Positions 1-9,079 are shown, numbered from the stretch's first letter. The stretch is DNA of 64,000 nucleotides from an uncultured Clostridia bacterium (GCA_948471525.1 CAOKSY010000003.1:110956-174955), one strand, 5' to 3'. The notes: generated by a model not told the origin, from the sequence alone. Numbers and translations: made by a program.

Positions 1-1
1 T

Positions 2-2503
2 ATGAAATTGAAATTTGCGGATCTTATCGCGCAGATGACGTTGGAAGAAAAAGCCGGTCTCTGCTCGGGTAAGGATATGTGGCACACAAAAGCGATAGAA
101 AGATTGGGTATCCCCTCTGTAATGGTATGCGACGGTCCTCACGGACTGCGTAAGCAGGACGACAGCGGAGTATCGACCAATCTCGATCAATCGATAGACG
201 CGATATGCTTCCCCACCGCTTCGGCTACGGCGTGTTCGTGGGATAAAGAATTGCTATACGATATGGGATGTACAATAGGCGAAGAAGCCGTCGCGGAAAA
301 CATCGCGGTCGTGCTCGGTCCCGGTACCAATATAAAGAGAAGCCCGCTTTGCGGCAGAAACTTCGAATATTTCTCCGAAGACCCCTATCTTGCAGGTATG
401 CTCTCCGCATACTTTATCAACGGCGTGCAGAGCAAGAACATAGGCACGTCGATCAAGCATTATTGCGCAAACAACCAAGAGACCTACCGTATGACGATCA
501 ACTCGGTCGTCGACGAAAGAACGCTGAGAGAGATCTATCTTCTGCCTTTTGAAATAGCGGTCAAGATGTCTCAGCCGCGTACGATAATGGCTTCTTACAA
601 TCTTATCAATGACACCTACGCTACGGAAAACGATTTTGTACTCAACAAAGTGCTCAGAGACGAATGGGGCTTTAAAGGTCTCGTCGTCAGCGACTGGGGC
701 GCGACCAACCAACGCGTAAAAGGTCTCGTCGCAGGTCACGATCTCGAAATGCCGTCCAGCGGCGGAATGAACGACAAACTTATCGTCAAGGCAGTCAAAG
801 ACGGCTCGTTGGACGAAGCGATACTAGACAGAGCGGTAGACAGGATCTTGGATATGGTAATGGCGACGACTACCAATCCCAAAGACGCGTCTTACGATAA
901 GGAAGAACATTATCAAAAGGCAAAACATATAGCCGAAGAAAGCGCCGTGCTGCTCAAAAACGAAGATAGCGCATTGCCGCTCAAGGCTCAAAAGATTTTG
1001 CTTGTAGGCGAACTTGCGATACAGCCTAGATTCCAAGGAGCGGGCTCCTCGTTTATCAACTGTACAAAGATCACGACTGTCGAACAGTCTTTGAGAGACG
1101 CGGGTATAGAATACGAATTCACGAGCGGTTACGATCTCGAGAACGACAACGAAAAGAAAAACGCCAAGTTACGCAGAAACGCCGTCGAACTTGCAAAGAA
1201 GTACGATACCGTACTCGTAGTAGCAGGCTTGCCGGGATCTTATGAAGCGGAAGGCTTTGACAGAAAACATATAAATATGCCCGAAAGCCACAACTCGCTT
1301 ATCTCGGAACTTTCCACCGTAAACAAGAACGTCAACGTAGTGCTGACTATGGGTTCGAGCATTACGATGCCCTGGATAGACGGGGTAAAGAGCGTGCTGT
1401 GCATGTATCTCGGCGGACAGTCTTCGGGCGAAGCGTGCGTCGATCTTTTGCTCGGCAAAGCCAATCCTTGCGGAAAACTTGCCGAGACTTTTGCTCTCGA
1501 TCTCAAAGACCATCCCTCTACTCAGAACTTCCCCGGCGCCAGATTCAGCGTGGAATACAGAGAAGGATTGTACGTAGGCTATAGATATTTCAATACTGTA
1601 GGCGCGCCCGTACTCTTCCCGTTCGGACACGGTCTTTCCTATACGAAATTCGAGTACTCCAATATCCAAGCGTCCGCCGACAGCGTGACCGATAAAGATA
1701 TAGTCACGGTAAGCGTAGACGTTAAAAATATCGGCGAAACGGACGGCAAAGAAATCGTACAGCTATACGTAAACGACGTGGTCTCCACCGTATATACTCC
1801 CTATCAACAGCTCAAAGGCTTTGAAAAAGTGTCGCTGAAAGCAGGCGAAAAGAAGACCGTAACTTTCAGTCTGGACAAACGCAGTTTTGCGTTCTACAAC
1901 ACAGAAGCGGGAGATTGGCAGGTCGAAAGCGGCGAATTCAAGATAATGATCGGAGCGTCCAGCCGCGATATCAAACTCGAGACTACTGTCACCGTAAAAT
2001 CCGGCGATACTGCGGCAATCACGCCTACCGATCCGCAAAGTTGGTATATGAATCCGAGTAGCGAGCAGATAAGCAAAGAAGAGTTTGTCGCTATGTCCAA
2101 ACTCAATATCAAGGAAGACTACAGGATCGCAAAGAAAGGCGAATTCACCGCCGACGATTCATTTGAAGATATGTCGCACACAAGCGGTCTTGCAAGATTT
2201 GCGCTTAAAATAGCAAAGCCTGCAATAAGAATGAGTATGAAAGCCGACAAAAACGATCCCAACTATCTTATGATATACGAAGTAATGAAGACTTCCCCGA
2301 TGCGCGCGCTCGCGTTCTCATCGCAAGGTATGTTCAATATGAAGATGGTCGACGGCGTAATAACGATAATGAACGGACACTTCTTCAAGGGCGTAAATAT
2401 GGTATTGAAAAATATCGGCGGCGACGAAGAAGATAAAGCAAAGAAAAAGGAACTCAAAGCAAAAGAAAAAGCCGAGAAGAAAGCAGCGAAAAAATCCAAA
2501 TAA
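2..2503 (+). CDS. Glycoside hydrolase family 3 beta-glycosidase
   Basis: This 833-residue protein is a GH3 exo-acting beta-glycosidase, most likely a beta-glucosidase that releases sugars from oligosaccharides. The N-terminal TIM-barrel domain opens with LTLEEKAGL-like and CDGPHGLRKQ motifs, and VVSDWGA carries the family nucleophile at D231. The GH3 C-terminal domain follows (PGSYEAEGFDR, about residues 320-540), then a fibronectin type III-like domain (about 560-680; PFGHGLSYT, VTVSVDVKN). There is no signal peptide, so it is probably cytosolic. The last 140 residues are an extra segment ending in a Lys/Ala-rich tail, longer than most GH3 enzymes. The ATG lies one base inside the window, so its ribosome site and promoter cannot be seen; the N-terminus looks complete against the family. 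Substrate is not decided by the sequence. Confidence 0.93.
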   Translation: MKLKFADLIAQMTLEEKAGLCSGKDMWHTKAIERLGIPSVMVCDGPHGLRKQDDSGVSTNLDQSIDAICFPTASATACSWDKELLYDMGCTIGEEAVAENIAVVLGPGTNIKRSPLCGRNFEYFSEDPYLAGMLSAYFINGVQSKNIGTSIKHYCANNQETYRMTINSVVDERTLREIYLLPFEIAVKMSQPRTIMASYNLINDTYATENDFVLNKVLRDEWGFKGLVVSDWGATNQRVKGLVAGHDLEMPSSGGMNDKLIVKAVKDGSLDEAILDRAVDRILDMVMATTTNPKDASYDKEEHYQKAKHIAEESAVLLKNEDSALPLKAQKILLVGELAIQPRFQGAGSSFINCTKITTVEQSLRDAGIEYEFTSGYDLENDNEKKNAKLRRNAVELAKKYDTVLVVAGLPGSYEAEGFDRKHINMPESHNSLISELSTVNKNVNVVLTMGSSITMPWIDGVKSVLCMYLGGQSSGEACVDLLLGKANPCGKLAETFALDLKDHPSTQNFPGARFSVEYREGLYVGYRYFNTVGAPVLFPFGHGLSYTKFEYSNIQASADSVTDKDIVTVSVDVKNIGETDGKEIVQLYVNDVVSTVYTPYQQLKGFEKVSLKAGEKKTVTFSLDKRSFAFYNTEAGDWQVESGEFKIMIGASSRDIKLETTVTVKSGDTAAITPTDPQSWYMNPSSEQISKEEFVAMSKLNIKEDYRIAKKGEFTADDSFEDMSHTSGLARFALKIAKPAIRMSMKADKNDPNYLMIYEVMKTSPMRALAFSSQGMFNMKMVDGVITIMNGHFFKGVNMVLKNIGGDEEDKAKKKELKAKEKAEKKAAKKSK

Positions 2504-2521
2504 ATCATAAAAACAAATTTG

Positions 2522-2554
2522 ATACGGACAGGTGAAGCCTGTCCGTATTTTCTT
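2522..2554 (+). terminator. Rho-independent terminator after the GH3 gene
   Basis: An 11-bp perfect stem (ATACGGACAGG / CCTGTCCGTAT, 5-base loop) is followed by a T-rich tract (TTTCTT), 19 bases past the GH3 stop codon. Confidence 0.88.
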
Positions 2555-2647
2555 AGGAAAATTATCAAATGTAATCGTAATAATTATTGAGACGGTCTAA
2601 ATTCTATACTATCGTCATTTTATTGAAACCGAAATAAATCCCCTGCC

Positions 2648-4198
2648 TTATCTAAACTCTATATCGAAGACAGTATCGCAAAGTTTTTCTGCATAGAGAG
2701 GTTCGTGACTGACGAGGATTATTGCGCCTTCGTACGCGCTCAGCGCCTCAAAAAGCGCTTCTTTGGCAGAGACGTCGAGATGATTGGTCGGCTCGTCGAG
2801 GATAAGGATATTGCTTTCCTTCTGCATGAGCGCGCAGAGTTTTATCTTGACCTGCTCTCCACCAGAAAGATTGGAGATAAATTTGGTTGCGAGATCGTTT
2901 TTTATACCGACTTTAGCGAGTTGTGTCCTGATTTCTTTCTGCGACATTTTGGGAAATGTCTCGTTCATAAAAGTCGTGGCGTTGATCTCCTTGCTTCTAA
3001 ACTGCAGATCCTGCTCGATATAATTTATCTTGGAATTGATATTGAAAGAAAACGATCCGCTTATCGACGGCAATCTCTTCATAATGGTCTTGAGTATGGT
3101 CGTCTTGCCCATACCGTTTGTACCGCGCAGCCACAGTTTTGTCGTACTGCCCATAGAGAACGATATCGGCGGAAGTATCGCCTTGCCGTCATATCCGACG
3201 GACAGATCCTTGACTTCGAGCATATGCTTTGTCACAAGCAAAGTATACGGGAAGTTAAAAGTAGGCTTTTCAAAAGAAACGGGTTTTTGCAAAACGTCGA
3301 TCCTGTCCAGCATCTTCTTTCTGCTGTTTGCCATACCCGCGGTCGCGGCTCTCGCCTTATTGCGGGCGATATAGTCTTCCATCTTCTTGATTTCGCGTTG
3401 CTGTCTCTCATAGCTGTCCGCATACTGACGGGCGTTCTGCTCGTGCTGAAGAAGAAAAGCGTCGTAATTGCCCCAGTATTTTTTGATCATACCGTTTTCG
3501 ATATTGACGATGATCTTGCATACGTTGTTGAGAAAAGCCGTATCGTGCGATATGAGTATAAACGTACCTTTAAACGCGTCGAGATATTTCTTCAGCCAGT
3601 CGATCTGTTCGAGATCCAAGAAGTTGGTAGGCTCGTCCAACAGCATTACGTCAAGCTCTTCCAGAAGCAATTTGGACAGCATAAGTTTTGCCCTCTGTCC
3701 TCCGCTGAGATTGCCTATCACCGTATCGTATCCGAAATTGTTGACCCCGAGACCGTTGGCGACCTTTTTGATCTTGGAATCGAGATCGTAAAATCCGCTC
3801 TCGTCGAGGCGCTCCTGCATTACGGCGGACTTGTTGACAAGTCTGTCCAACTTGTCCATATCCGTCTCTTCCGCCATAGACGCGTATATCTCTTCCAACT
3901 GACGGTTGAGCTCAAAAAGATGATCGAACGACCCCTGAAGATACTCCATTACCGTCCGGTTTCTGTCTATGTCCGCGTGCTGATCGAGATATCCCCATCT
4001 CGCGGTATTCAGCCATTTGACCTCGCCCGCATCCTGCGAAAGTCTGCCCGTTATTATATTCATAAAAGTGGACTTGCCCGCGCCGTTGAGACCGACGACT
4101 CCGATATGTTCTCCGTTGTTGACGGAAAGGTCCGCGTCGTCGAACAGCGTCTTGGAATCGAATATATGCGTAAGTCCTTTTATTGTAAGTACACTCAT
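2648..4198 (-). CDS. ABC-F family ATPase (ribosome-associated type)
   Basis: Two ABC domains lie in one 516-residue chain with no membrane segments, which is the ABC-F layout. The first has Walker A GLNGAGKS, signature LSGGQRAKL and Walker B MLLDEPTNFLD. A basic linker follows (about residues 240-300, with RQQREIKKMEDYIARNK). The second has Walker A GTNGMGKT, signature LSGGEQVKI and LILDEPTNHLD. Family members act on the ribosome as translation factors or antibiotic-protection proteins; which applies here cannot be told. It starts 11 bases after the ClC transporter stop, so the two are probably one transcript led by the ClC gene. The long open frames on the opposite strand are compositional shadows. 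Confidence 0.92.
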   Translation of the reverse strand: MSVLTIKGLTHIFDSKTLFDDADLSVNNGEHIGVVGLNGAGKSTFMNIITGRLSQDAGEVKWLNTARWGYLDQHADIDRNRTVMEYLQGSFDHLFELNRQLEEIYASMAEETDMDKLDRLVNKSAVMQERLDESGFYDLDSKIKKVANGLGVNNFGYDTVIGNLSGGQRAKLMLSKLLLEELDVMLLDEPTNFLDLEQIDWLKKYLDAFKGTFILISHDTAFLNNVCKIIVNIENGMIKKYWGNYDAFLLQHEQNARQYADSYERQQREIKKMEDYIARNKARAATAGMANSRKKMLDRIDVLQKPVSFEKPTFNFPYTLLVTKHMLEVKDLSVGYDGKAILPPISFSMGSTTKLWLRGTNGMGKTTILKTIMKRLPSISGSFSFNINSKINYIEQDLQFRSKEINATTFMNETFPKMSQKEIRTQLAKVGIKNDLATKFISNLSGGEQVKIKLCALMQKESNILILDEPTNHLDVSAKEALFEALSAYEGAIILVSHEPLYAEKLCDTVFDIEFR

Positions 4199-4209
4199 TG
4201 TATGCTCCG

Positions 4210-5871
4210 TTATTTTACTGATGTATTGCCTTTGACAAGGTGCGCGACAAACTCTTCCGTCTCCTCGAAATCGCTGCTTTCCACTACGATATGTATTCTA
4301 TCGCCCTCATACAAGACGGTTTCGCCGTCGGGAACAACGCTTTCGCCGTCCGCTCTCAACACTTCCGTGACAAGCGCGTTGGCTGGCCAAATGATATTGC
4401 TGATCTGCTTGCCGACGACAAAGGATCCCTTCTCGATCGCGACTTCGAAATTTCGTCTGACGGTCTTGACGTCGCTCTTTTCGCGCAATCTGTCGAGAAG
4501 CGAATCGTAAAGCGGCTTTGTATCCAAAAGTTCCGCAACCAAAAATGCAGTAAATATCGCTATCGCCGCAGGCAGGAAGTCCGACTGATAGCCCGACAGT
4601 TCTACTATCAGCACTATCGCGGTGATCGGCGCGCGCACGCTCGCTCCGAAAAACGTCGTCATCGCAATTACCACTACCGCCGAAAAGTATTCTTCGTCCA
4701 TGCCAAGCTTGACGAATATGTTGCCCAACATCGCTCCGAGCAACGCGCCTATGGCGAGCATAGGTATAAACAGTCCGCCCGTCGCTCCCGAATTAAAACA
4801 TATAAGCGTGAGTATCATTCTCACCGCTATCACCAACAGCAGGAATAGGAACGAATACTTCAGTCCGCTGTGGCATATGTTGTCGATAAGCGAGTGGCCG
4901 CCTGTATTGACCATGGCAAAACCGCCTTCGACAAACTTGGTGAATATAAGTCCCACCGCGCCCGTCAAAAGAAAAGCCGTCAAAAGTCTCGCCCAATAAG
5001 GGAATTTGTCTAGAAATTTGTCGGACAGTTTCTGCGAATTGACCATAAGCAGATTGAATACTATCGCCAGCGCGCCTATCACCACGCCTATAGCCACGAG
5101 TATGCCGAGTATCGCCGCGAATTCGCCCACCGATTTCATCTCTTTAAAGTCGGCGAAAGGCTTCAACTGTTCTATATTGAAAAGCATAGACGTGCTCGAC
5201 CATTTGGGATCTTTTATCGCCATACCCAGCAATCGGAACGTCGTTGTGCCCGTGATAACCGCTGAGGACGCGCAAAGAAGAATTATCGGAGAAAATCTCT
5301 TGTGACATTCTTCCATAGCAAACAGTATTCCCGCCAATGGCGCGTTGAACGCAACCGCTATACCCGCGCCCGCGCCGCCTGCCATTACGTATCTTCTCCA
5401 AGTCAGCTTTGCCCTCATCATCTCCGTGATGCCCTGCGCCGTCATCGCGCTGAGCTGAACGCTCGGACCTTCGCTGCCGAGCGGCAGTCCCGCAAAAAAT
5501 CCTATATAAGAACCTATGACCGTGCCCACCAAAGTCCTCAGCCATTTAAAAGTCAACAGTCCGCGTATCGCGCCCTCTACGTTGGGAATACCGCTTCCGC
5601 GCACGTTGGGCACAAGTCTGTGCAATACTGCCATCAACAGCGCAAGAGCCGCCAAGCCTATAAAGAACAGCGGTAGCGCCCAAAGATGGTCGAGCACCGA
5701 CTGATATATCTTCTGCGAATACTCTATCAGATAGCGGGCAAAAAAATTGAATACTCCCACCAAAAATCCCGAGAGTATTCCCGCCAAGCCGCCGTACGCA
5801 ATGACAGGCAAGACGATATTCTTCAGCTTTTCGTTCATTATTCCGATTTTTTCTTTTGCTATCCCTTTCAT
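4210..5871 (-). CDS. ClC-type chloride channel/transporter with TrkA-C domain
   Basis: A 553-residue ClC membrane protein that moves chloride or fluoride, possibly with proton exchange. Signature loops are present: GSGIPNVEG (GxGIP), GLPLGSEGPSVQ (GxEGP, gating glutamate kept) and GATGGLFIP (GxFxP). FAMEECHKRF holds a glutamate at the position of the internal proton glutamate of exchangers, favouring an antiporter. About ten hydrophobic segments are followed by a C-terminal TrkA-C/RCK-C-like regulatory domain (from about residue 480, IEKGSFVVGKQI). I chose the first ATG because AGGGA precedes it; an internal ATG 34 bases later has no ribosome site. It is the first gene of the ClC/ABC-F operon. 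Confidence 0.93.
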   Translation of the reverse strand: MKGIAKEKIGIMNEKLKNIVLPVIAYGGLAGILSGFLVGVFNFFARYLIEYSQKIYQSVLDHLWALPLFFIGLAALALLMAVLHRLVPNVRGSGIPNVEGAIRGLLTFKWLRTLVGTVIGSYIGFFAGLPLGSEGPSVQLSAMTAQGITEMMRAKLTWRRYVMAGGAGAGIAVAFNAPLAGILFAMEECHKRFSPIILLCASSAVITGTTTFRLLGMAIKDPKWSSTSMLFNIEQLKPFADFKEMKSVGEFAAILGILVAIGVVIGALAIVFNLLMVNSQKLSDKFLDKFPYWARLLTAFLLTGAVGLIFTKFVEGGFAMVNTGGHSLIDNICHSGLKYSFLFLLLVIAVRMILTLICFNSGATGGLFIPMLAIGALLGAMLGNIFVKLGMDEEYFSAVVVIAMTTFFGASVRAPITAIVLIVELSGYQSDFLPAAIAIFTAFLVAELLDTKPLYDSLLDRLREKSDVKTVRRNFEVAIEKGSFVVGKQISNIIWPANALVTEVLRADGESVVPDGETVLYEGDRIHIVVESSDFEETEEFVAHLVKGNTSVK

Positions 5872-5907
5872 CGCTTCCCTGTCCGATAGATATGTTTTCG
5901 CTTATTC

Positions 5908-5936
5908 AATATATACTATTCGCCTCAAAAAGTCAA
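5908..5936 (-). promoter_or_regulatory. Sigma-A promoter for the ClC/ABC-F operon
   Basis: On the minus strand TTGACT (5931-5936) and TATATT (5908-5913) are separated by exactly 17 bases, about 37 bases upstream of the ClC start. Confidence 0.7.
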
Positions 5937-5959
5937 GTTTATCGATCGCCAAAAACAAG

Positions 5960-5987
5960 CCGCCTATATTCGCGCAAATATAGGCGG
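5960..5987 (-). terminator. Terminator downstream of the DUF898 gene
   Basis: A 10-bp stem (CCGCCTATAT / ATATAGGCGG) is followed on the minus strand by CTTGTTTTT. A second, weaker 8-bp hairpin sits closer to the gene at 6026-6052. Either could end the DUF898 transcript. Confidence 0.6.
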
Positions 5988-6096
5988 TATTATATAGAGA
6001 TAGAAAGAATAATACAGAAATACGGAACGCCGCAAAGCGCTCCGCATTCCGATAAATAAATCTAGGGGCGACCGATCGAGATCGGTCTGATATGTA

Positions 6097-6762
6097 TTAT
6101 TTTATCTTGGTGTGAGATACCGTCCACTTGACAGACTTGATCTGAAGCCAGAACGAATATATGCCCAGCGTGACTACCGTCAAAAGCATCCACACGATGC
6201 GCTTGCCGAAATACTCCGCTCCCGTGCCGTCAAAATAGAGTTCGCGTCCGTCGATGGTCTTGTGCTTGCAGAACCAACGCTCTCTATAGCAGTGCGCCCA
6301 ATAATATCCCAAAGTCAAAGTTATCACCGTGACGAAATTGCATATAAAATTGACCGCAAAGAGCTGATACCACTTGCCGCTGAATACAGACTCCGCGCCT
6401 TGAGCAATATCCGAGCCGTCTGCAAAATGCGTGTGCTTTGTCTGCCATTGCGCGAGTTTGACGCTTGCGGAAAGTATAAAGTACAGTCCCAAGGTGATCA
6501 ACGACAGCAACATCCATTTGATATAATTGCCGAAAAGTTGCATTCCGTTGCCGTCAAAAGCCAACTGCTTTCCGTTGAGATAGGTATGCGAGGCTTGCCA
6601 TTTGAGTTTCCAACATACCATGAATGGATATGCCAGTCCCAAAGTAACGGCGGATACGAGCAACGTCAAAAAGTTTATGAAAAAGTTTGCCATCATTCCG
6701 CCGGTAAAGCACGATTTTGCCTCCGCGCCTGTTGCCGCAAATTGTTCGTTGGTAGTTTCCAT
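6097..6762 (-). CDS. DUF898 (YjgN-like) membrane protein
   Basis: This 221-residue integral membrane protein belongs to the DUF898/YjgN family, whose function is unknown. It has an internal duplication: KQLAFDGNGMQLFGNYIKW followed by LLSLITLGLY, and later RELYFDGTGAEYFGKRIVW followed by LLTVVTLGIY, each a soluble F-D-G-x-G loop before a membrane hairpin. Roughly six hydrophobic stretches are visible. A strong ribosome site (GGAGG) lies six bases before the ATG. It is transcribed divergently from a small XRE regulator whose likely operator sits inside this gene's promoter (see 6815-6853), so repression by that regulator is the simplest reading. Confidence 0.85.
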   Translation of the reverse strand: METTNEQFAATGAEAKSCFTGGMMANFFINFLTLLVSAVTLGLAYPFMVCWKLKWQASHTYLNGKQLAFDGNGMQLFGNYIKWMLLSLITLGLYFILSASVKLAQWQTKHTHFADGSDIAQGAESVFSGKWYQLFAVNFICNFVTVITLTLGYYWAHCYRERWFCKHKTIDGRELYFDGTGAEYFGKRIVWMLLTVVTLGIYSFWLQIKSVKWTVSHTKIK

Positions 6763-6814
6763 AGTTCCTCCGAAATTGATTGGTATATGCTCCGCTATTG
6801 CGGTACATACTCGT

Positions 6815-6853
6815 ATTATATCCTACAATTTGTAGGGAGTCAACAAATGTAGG
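6815..6853 (-). promoter_or_regulatory. DUF898 promoter with palindromic operator in the spacer
   Basis: On the minus strand TTGACT (6838-6843) and TATAAT (6815-6820) flank a 17-base spacer. The spacer contains a palindrome, CCTACAA-n-TTGTAGG (6822-6836). A second half-similar copy, ACAAATGTAGG, follows at 6843-6853 towards the XRE gene. The arrangement is what a steric repressor site looks like; binding by the adjacent XRE protein is inferred. Confidence 0.75.
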
Positions 6854-6875
6854 AAAGTGCGGTTAAAATTTTATT

Positions 6876-7085
6876 ATGAAAAACAATGTATTCGGAAAAA
6901 CTTTAAGGCAACTTAGGCTCGAACACGGCATTTCTCAGCGCAAACTAGGCGAAGAACTTGGCTTTTGCAACCAAACGGTAAGTTTTTGGGAAAGCGGTCA
7001 GCGGGAACCCGACCTCGACGCGCTTATAAAGATCGCCGATTATTTCAAAGTATCTACCGACTTCCTTTTGGGTTATCCCTACTGA
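6876..7085 (+). CDS. Small XRE-family DNA-binding regulator, probably leaderless
   Basis: A 69-residue protein that is almost entirely a helix-turn-helix of the Cro/CI (XRE) family: LRQLRLEHGISQRKLGEEL, NQTVSFWESGQREPDLDAL and KIADYFKVSTDFLLG match the five helices. It has no partner domain, so it should act as a simple dimeric repressor. It is divergent from the DUF898 gene, with two palindromic half sites between them. No ribosome site precedes the ATG: the nearest purine-rich run ends about 18 bases away. A -10-like TAAAAT lies at 6864-6869, six bases before the ATG, so the message probably begins at or next to the start codon. Confidence 0.88.
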   Translation: MKNNVFGKTLRQLRLEHGISQRKLGEELGFCNQTVSFWESGQREPDLDALIKIADYFKVSTDFLLGYPY

Positions 7086-7225
7086 AATCACGGCATATTT
7101 ATCAAGACATATCCCTGTCTGATTTTTAAAATACATATTTGACGAACTGATTAAAATTATATTGAGAAGTATCTAAAAATTTTTTTACGGATATATCGGT
7201 TGACGGTAAGTCTACTGAAATATAA

Positions 7226-7249
7226 AAGACGGGCGATAATGCCCGTCTT
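7226..7249. terminator. Bidirectional terminator between xre and secreted-protein gene
   Basis: A 9-bp perfect stem (AAGACGGGC / GCCCGTCTT, 6-base loop) has T-rich sequence on both sides. It sits between the ends of the convergent genes at 6876-7085 and 7270-7758. Confidence 0.82.
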
Positions 7250-7269
7250 CATATTTTTATTCAATAATT

Positions 7270-7758
7270 TTATCTCATAATTCTGCCGTCTTCCAAAACG
7301 TAAATGGTTTCGGATTCATGGTATTTCCAATCATTTTTATCCATTCTGTATTCTACTCTCGATCTCCAATATCTTGCTACTCCGTTAATCTGAGCTTCAA
7401 CACGAATACTTTTATACATATTCAAATCTATTATGCTATTTTGATTTTCAAAGTCCATCATGTCGCAACTTTCTCTCTCTCTTGGATAAGAGTATAATTG
7501 CACTATTACATATACCTGCGCAAATCCGAAAGTAAAATCATTTCTAGCTTCAGCAAAAACTGTATTGCCATTATATATAGCGTCCATTCCAAGCGTGATC
7601 TTGGTGTAAAGTCCCAACGGCGTAGGCTCGTCTTCTTCACCTACAGTATCTGCATGGGCAGTGGCTGAATTTGTCGCGATAAAAGCGGAGAGACCTGCAA
7701 ATATCGTTATCGATAAAAGCAAGAACATAACTGTTAATCTTTTCTGTGTTTGAGTCAT
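7270..7758 (-). CDS. Small secreted protein of unknown function
   Basis: A 162-residue protein that I do not recognise. Residues 1-37 form a typical signal peptide: basic start (MTQTQKR), hydrophobic core (MFLLLSITIFAGLSAFIA) and a likely cleavage after AHA. The mature part is about 125 residues, acidic at its start (EEDEP) and then rich in aromatic residues and beta-type sequence, with one Cys and no metal-binding motif. It starts three bases after the stop of the membrane-anchored XRE gene and has its own AGAGGT ribosome site, so the two are one operon. An extracellular partner or signal for that membrane regulator is an inference from this context only. Confidence 0.75.
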   Translation of the reverse strand: MTQTQKRLTVMFLLLSITIFAGLSAFIATNSATAHADTVGEEDEPTPLGLYTKITLGMDAIYNGNTVFAEARNDFTFGFAQVYVIVQLYSYPRERESCDMMDFENQNSIIDLNMYKSIRVEAQINGVARYWRSRVEYRMDKNDWKYHESETIYVLEDGRIMR

Positions 7759-7761
7759 TTT

Positions 7762-8859
7762 TTACCTCTTTATTTTATTTCTTTTGACGTCAATTTTTTC
7801 CAATATTTTATAGATGATCTTAGCCATAATCGCCACTATCCACATCACGACTATAAATCCGATTATAATCTTACAGATATTCCTTGGACCGAAATCAAAT
7901 GTTGAGGAGTACGACACAAAACCATGATCATGAATAGGAAACATACTTATTGAAATCCCAAATATTGTTATCAAAACGATAGATATCGGGATCATAAAAG
8001 AAATCAGCCAAGCCTTTGCTTTGTTGGACATCTTCCTGCGCGCAGGATTTTGGTCGGCGATATTGTCTACAGCGCCAAACGCTCCCGCAACTTCGGCGCA
8101 TGCGTCTGCGCAGGCAACGTGTTCTTCCTCTTCCGCGACAGCGTCAGCGACTTTATTTTCCGTTTCAGCGCTCGCCTCAGTCAAATCTTCTTTTTCTTCG
8201 ACTTCTTCGATCTTTGCCGCAGAAATTTTTTCTTCTTCTGTTATCTTATTTGCAATTTTATCTAAGAAAGGAGTACTGCCGACGATATCGGTGTCAATAG
8301 TAGTGAACACCGGCGAAGACAACACTTCTATCTGCTCGTCGAGAGTCATGTCTTTTAATTTCTTCTCCGAGACGACTTTCTTATCGGCGTTGGCTTTCTT
8401 CTTTCTCAAAGCCTCTGCTCTTTCAAATCTTTCTTTGAGTTTATCGCGATAAAGATCTACGATTTCGCTATCTGACTTGGTCAGCATATCGATGACCTCG
8501 GGAGGATTCTTTTCCTCTTCTTCCTCATCGTCGACAAGCAATCCTTCTGCTCGTCTTTGTTTTTCTAATTCGTTTTTGATCTTTACTCTTTGTACGGTTT
8601 CTTTGAATAAATCGACTACTTTGCCGTCTTTAGGCAAGGTGATTCCTATCTCTTCCAGATTGTCTCCGACTACAAAATGTTCCAACGGGACTTCAAAGAC
8701 GTTGCATATCAAAATAACTTTGATCGCTTGGATATTTCTTCTGTTAGCCTCCCACTGCGAGATCGTCTGTCGTGTAACGCCTATTCTTGCCCCCAGTTGT
8801 TCCTGCGACATTTTCTGCTTTACACGTAACTTAAAGATTTTATCCCCGACTTTTTCCAT
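7762..8859 (-). CDS. XRE regulator with long linker and two C-terminal membrane helices
   Basis: The N-terminal 65 residues are an XRE helix-turn-helix (LRVKQKMSQEQLGARIGVTR, TISQWEANRRN, FEVPLEHFVVGD). A long charged, Glu/Lys/Ala-rich linker follows. The C-terminus has two hydrophobic helices (SFMIPISIVLITIFGISI and IIIGFIVVMWIVAIMAKII) separated by a short HDHGF loop. The protein should therefore be tethered to the membrane with its DNA-binding domain in the cytosol. I moved the start 20 codons in from the longest frame, to an ATG preceded by GGGGAC, giving 365 residues. It heads an operon with the secreted protein at 7270-7758. Similar one-component membrane XRE proteins are known; this protein's ligand is unknown. 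Confidence 0.85.
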   Translation of the reverse strand: MEKVGDKIFKLRVKQKMSQEQLGARIGVTRQTISQWEANRRNIQAIKVILICNVFEVPLEHFVVGDNLEEIGITLPKDGKVVDLFKETVQRVKIKNELEKQRRAEGLLVDDEEEEEKNPPEVIDMLTKSDSEIVDLYRDKLKERFERAEALRKKKANADKKVVSEKKLKDMTLDEQIEVLSSPVFTTIDTDIVGSTPFLDKIANKITEEEKISAAKIEEVEEKEDLTEASAETENKVADAVAEEEEHVACADACAEVAGAFGAVDNIADQNPARRKMSNKAKAWLISFMIPISIVLITIFGISISMFPIHDHGFVSYSSTFDFGPRNICKIIIGFIVVMWIVAIMAKIIYKILEKIDVKRNKIKR

Positions 8860-8890
8860 TTGTCCCCGTAAATATTTGTGCGATAATACA

Positions 8891-8919
8891 ATTATATCAG
8901 CAAATGCGTTTTTTAACAA
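8891..8919 (-). promoter_or_regulatory. Sigma-A promoter for the membrane XRE operon
   Basis: TTGTTA (8914-8919) and TATAAT (8891-8896) on the minus strand with a 17-base spacer, about 31 bases upstream of the chosen start codon. Confidence 0.7.
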
Positions 8920-9079
8920 TAATTTTACTCAATTTTTTTCAAAAAAATTTATAACCCGCCAAAAACGATCTTTTACCCCCTCAATTCTAAACCTTTAATT
9001 ATACAAATCTACCCCATTCGCCGCCTGCCGTCCTTTTTGTATAACTTTACGAGAAAATACTTTGAAATTTTATTGATTA

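Noticed and set aside
2705..4510. 601-residue open frame opposite the ABC-F gene
   Set aside because: It mirrors a clear ABC-F gene; the codon choice of this genome leaves long open frames on the opposite strand. It has no domain and no ribosome site.
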